A DNA stretch of 23,252 nt from positions 1 through 23,252 of the forward strand of contig NZ_CALDDG010000076.1 in assembly GCF_937936435.1 (NCBI RefSeq), in the 5' to 3' direction. Positions 20,967 to 23,252 of this stretch are shown in pieces. Every line of letters begins with the position of its first letter. The first letter of the stretch is position 1. Origin of the DNA: an uncultured Sulfuricurvum sp. (GTDB lineage Bacteria > Campylobacterota > Campylobacteria > Campylobacterales > Sulfurimonadaceae). A model generated the notes under the pieces. The model searched no databases. It saw only the letters and a list, made by a program, of their open reading frames with translations, and was not told where the DNA came from. Both the position numbers and the translations under genes were made by a program.

Positions 20967-22327
20967 AATTCCACCACCCATGTATCTTTAAATCCGCCCC
21001 CTTGGGACGAGTTGACCAAATAATTCCCCTCTTCCATCGCATATCGGGTGAGTCCTCCCATGCTGACGCTCACCTCTTCCCCGTAAATGACGTATGCACG
21101 CAAATCGGCTTTACGTGGAACGATACCCCCCTCCATCATACACGGAAGATCGTAAAACTCGATTACCTCCTGCGCGATAAAACGGCGCGGATCGTCTTCG
21201 ATCATTTTAATGATCTCGGCGCGCTGTTCAGGACTCAGACGGTTTCCGAACAAGACACCGTATCCCCCTGCTTCGGCGACATCTTTAATCACCAGTTTAT
21301 CGATGTTCTCCAGGACGTATTTTCGATCTTTTTCATAATACGGCAGATAGGTCGGCGCATTCGAGAGAATCGGCTCTTCTCCCAGATAGTACTTCACCAT
21401 CTGAGGGACAAAATAATAGATCCCTTTATCGTCCGCGACACCGTTTCCGATTCCGTTCATTATCGCAACGTTTCCGGCTCTATAAGCACTCGCCAGATGA
21501 GGCACTCCGATCAAACTGTCGGGCTCGAACTCTTCGGGATCGAGGAAATCGTCATCCAACCGCCGGTAAATCGCACCGACGCGTAGATTTTCGCCGTTGT
21601 AAGCACGCAAGAAGACTTCATTGTTTTCTACCAGCAAATCATCCCCCTGAGCCAAAGTCGCGCCGGTGATTTTTGCCAAATAGCTGTGTTCGTAATACGC
21701 CGAGTTATACCGTCCCGGAGTCAACACGACATTGATCCCTCCGGTATTGACATAATCCATTGCCGCTTTGAGTTCGTCGCCGTACTGTTTTATTTTGGAA
21801 ATCTTCATCAGCTCGAAAAACTCAGGGTAAGTATGACGAAACGCACGCCGTATCGTCAACGGATAGCTGACCCCGCTGGGAACGCGCAGGTTGTCTTCGA
21901 GGATCACCCATTTACCGCTTACCGCATCTTTGACCAGATCGATCCCGCTGATGTGGGTTCGAACCGCTTTGGGAGGGACGACACCCATGAATGACGGGAG
22001 AAACCCTTTTGCCGAATCGACATATTCGCGCGGAACGATTCCGTCGGCTAAAATTTTTTGATCGGTATAAATATCGTTGAGAAAGGCGTTGAGGGCTTTT
22101 ACACGCTGAACGATACCGGCTTCGAGGGTATCAAACTCCGCTTTCGGAATGATCCGGGGAATCATATCGAACGGAAAAGAGCGCTCGATAAAATTACCGT
22201 CTTTAAAAAGGTTAAAGTTAACCGCATTGGTCTCTAAAAACTCTTTAAACTCTGAAACTTTTGTCTGATCAACGCTGTCGAATATATCGTAAAACTTTTG
22301 TAATTCCGGACTTGTCGGTTCGATCAT
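20961..22327 (-). CDS. Circularly permuted ATP-grasp type 2 ligase (DUF404/DUF407)
   Basis: 454-aa ATP-grasp enzyme of the circularly permuted type 2 family, predicted to ligate a carboxylate to an amine via an acyl-phosphate. Motifs: WVILEDNLRVPSGVSYP (140-156), YRRLDDDFLDP (254-264), NGIGNGVADDK (291-301), VIKDVAEAGGYGVLFG (346-361), RKADLRAYVIYG (405-416) and GGLTRYAMEEG then NSSQGGGFKDTWV at the end. These include the expected ATP/Mg and basic residues, so activity is likely. The ATG at 22327 is preferred to a GTG at 22333 because AAGGGG lies 5 bases before it and overlaps the GTG. The stop codon is TGA at 20963-20965, so the coding end is 20963; it heads the operon alpha-E, hydrolase, pseudohydrolase. 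The usual transglutaminase-like partner is absent. Confidence 0.93.
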
Positions 22328-22359
22328 GAACACCCCTTGAGAAATATAGGACTAACTCA

Positions 22360-22365
22360 ATCATA
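22360..22365 (-). promoter_or_regulatory. Possible -10 element of the ATP-grasp operon
   Basis: Minus-strand TATGAT lies 32 bases before the ATG at 22327 within the 86-base gap after trpC. No -35 is visible at 17 bp. If real, the four-gene operon is transcribed separately from trpC. Confidence 0.35.
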
Positions 22366-22413
22366 TCCTAAACTCGTATCAAGGGTTGCTTAAAAAACAA
22401 TCAAATAGTATTT

Positions 22414-23199
22414 TTAACCGTTTTTCAGTGTACGCAGTGCCGTTTCGACATCATCCTGACGCATCAGCGACTCTCCGACGAGAAAAGCGTCGACCCCCGC
22501 TTTATTTAAATCTTCAAGCTGCCCGTGTTCGTAAATTCCGCTTTCGGCGACGATGATTTTTCCGTTCGGAATCAGAGGAATGAGATCGTAGCTGAGATTC
22601 ATATTCATATCGAACGTTTGAAGGTTGCGATGGTTGATCCCGATGATGTCCGCTCCTGCGGTGATCGCTTTGGTCAATTCCGATTTATCGTGAATCTCGA
22701 CCAACGCTTCCATCCCCAGATGGCGGGTATAGTTCAAAAGTTCTTTGAGTTCGCTCGTCGAAAGCGCCGCAGCGATCAGAAGAACGAAATCGGCTCCGTA
22801 GACCAACGCTTCGAGAAGCTGATATTTAGAGACGATAAAATCTTTACGCAAGAGCGGAATACCGACATATCGGCGAATCTCTGCCAAATAGTCGAGATTC
22901 CCCTGGAAAAAATGGGGTTCGGTCAAAATAGAGACGGCATTCGCGCCTCCGCGCTCATACGCCTGCGCTATCGCTACGGGATCGAAATCTTCGCGGATCA
23001 CTCCCTTGGACGGAGAGGCTTTTTTCACTTCGGAGATAATACGGTACGGTTCTTGTGGCGTCGAGGTCAAATACGGTCTGACATCACGCGGTGCGCGCGC
23101 GTTGAATGCTAAAGAGCGCCCCAGCCACTCCATACTAAACTTGGCTTCGCGCTCTTTTAAATCCTCTTTCGTTTTTTTGATGATCTCGTCTAATATCAT
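22414..23199 (-). CDS. trpC: Indole-3-glycerol phosphate synthase TrpC
   Basis: Converts 1-(2-carboxyphenylamino)-1-deoxyribulose 5-phosphate to indole-3-glycerol phosphate in tryptophan synthesis. A 261-aa TIM barrel with ISEVKKASPSKG (55-66; Glu57 and Lys59), VSILTEPHFFQG (89-100), LLRKDFIV with catalytic Lys119, ALVEIHD with Glu168, GINHRNLQTF (187-196) and VAESGI (217-222). All expected catalytic residues are present; GINHRNL departs slightly from the common GINNRDL. It has a strong AAGGAG RBS 6 bases before the ATG at 23199. No other trp gene is in the window; a scattered trpC is usual in Campylobacterota. Confidence 0.96.
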   Translation of the reverse strand: MILDEIIKKTKEDLKEREAKFSMEWLGRSLAFNARAPRDVRPYLTSTPQEPYRIISEVKKASPSKGVIREDFDPVAIAQAYERGGANAVSILTEPHFFQGNLDYLAEIRRYVGIPLLRKDFIVSKYQLLEALVYGADFVLLIAAALSTSELKELLNYTRHLGMEALVEIHDKSELTKAITAGADIIGINHRNLQTFDMNMNLSYDLIPLIPNGKIIVAESGIYEHGQLEDLNKAGVDAFLVGESLMRQDDVETALRTLKNG

Positions 23200-23201
23200 T
23201 C

Positions 23202-23252
23202 TTACTCCTTAACTTGACATGCTTGAATCGCTTTGAGATGGTCTTTTACCTC
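23202..23252 (-). CDS. C-terminal fragment of an unidentified gene upstream of trpC (runs off window)
   Basis: One minus-strand frame is open from the window edge to a TAA at 23202-23204, giving 16 residues (EVKDHLKAIQACQVKE). The trpC RBS overlaps its last codons and the trpC ATG follows two bases after the stop, a typical operon junction. Another frame is also open for 13 codons, so the call is tentative and no family can be named. Confidence 0.4.
   Translation of the reverse strand, partial: EVKDHLKAIQACQVKE

Noticed and set aside
20589..21586. Plus-strand open frames opposite the alpha-E and ATP-grasp genes
   Set aside because: Antisense shadows of strongly motif-supported genes.
1..23252. 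CRISPR array or tandem repeats
   Set aside because: No regularly spaced repeats of 20-40 bases were seen anywhere in the window.

Overview
The window looks like chromosome from a member of the Campylobacterota (Epsilonproteobacteria), most likely a free-living Sulfuricurvum/Sulfurimonas-type organism. This is an inference. It rests on the gene order pseudouridine synthase - FN3 lipoprotein - trmB - ftsE - ftsX - M23-like protein, which matches the flpA neighbourhood I know from Campylobacter jejuni (Cj1280c to Cj1275c), on a sigma-54 type promoter in front of flgH, and on moderate GC (about 45-50% in housekeeping genes by eye). Genes are tightly packed, with many ATGA/TAATG overlaps.

Layout. 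1-512 (+): the C-terminal tail of an unidentified gene and a small acidic unknown protein. 535-4986 (-): a five-gene sulfate activation operon in the order cysD, cysN, a membrane-anchored DUF2061-APS kinase fusion, cysC, cysQ. It makes APS and PAPS and removes PAP; no PAPS/APS or sulfite reductase gene is visible. 5152-5646 (+): a sixA-type histidine phosphatase. 5717-7535 (+): an accessory patch with a RelE/ParE-like toxin and a possible antitoxin, then a very AT-rich gene whose C-terminus carries an HEPN RNase-type motif (RNKIMH). The patch ends at a CAT-anticodon tRNA gene on the minus strand. 7749-8858 (-): rodA.

9022-15051 (+): a six-gene coupled operon of RluA-family pseudouridine synthase, FlpA-like lipoprotein, TrmB, FtsE, FtsX and a coiled-coil protein with a degenerate LytM domain. 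The last three look like the FtsEX-EnvC division module, in which an ABC transporter in the inner membrane drives a catalytically dead LytM protein that activates cell-wall amidases. 15098-15814 (-): flgH, with a well-spaced sigma-54 promoter. 15879-16322 (+): yqeY, divergent from flgH with interleaved promoters. 16324-18345 (-): a membrane c-di-GMP protein (GGDEF + EAL) whose periplasmic region contains a CxxCH haem-binding motif.

18405-22327 (-): the most unusual region. It is a four-gene coupled operon of a circularly permuted type 2 ATP-grasp ligase, an alpha-E protein, an aspartoacylase/succinylglutamate desuccinylase-family hydrolase with intact zinc ligands, and a paralogue that has lost the ligands. 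It could be a peptide-bond forming and trimming system for an unknown small molecule or peptide. 22414-23199 (-): trpC, preceded by the tail of another gene at the window edge.

No insertion sequence, CRISPR array, rRNA or recognised riboswitch class was seen. No gene-free stretch exceeds 300 bases; the longest gaps are 4987-5151 and 8859-9021.
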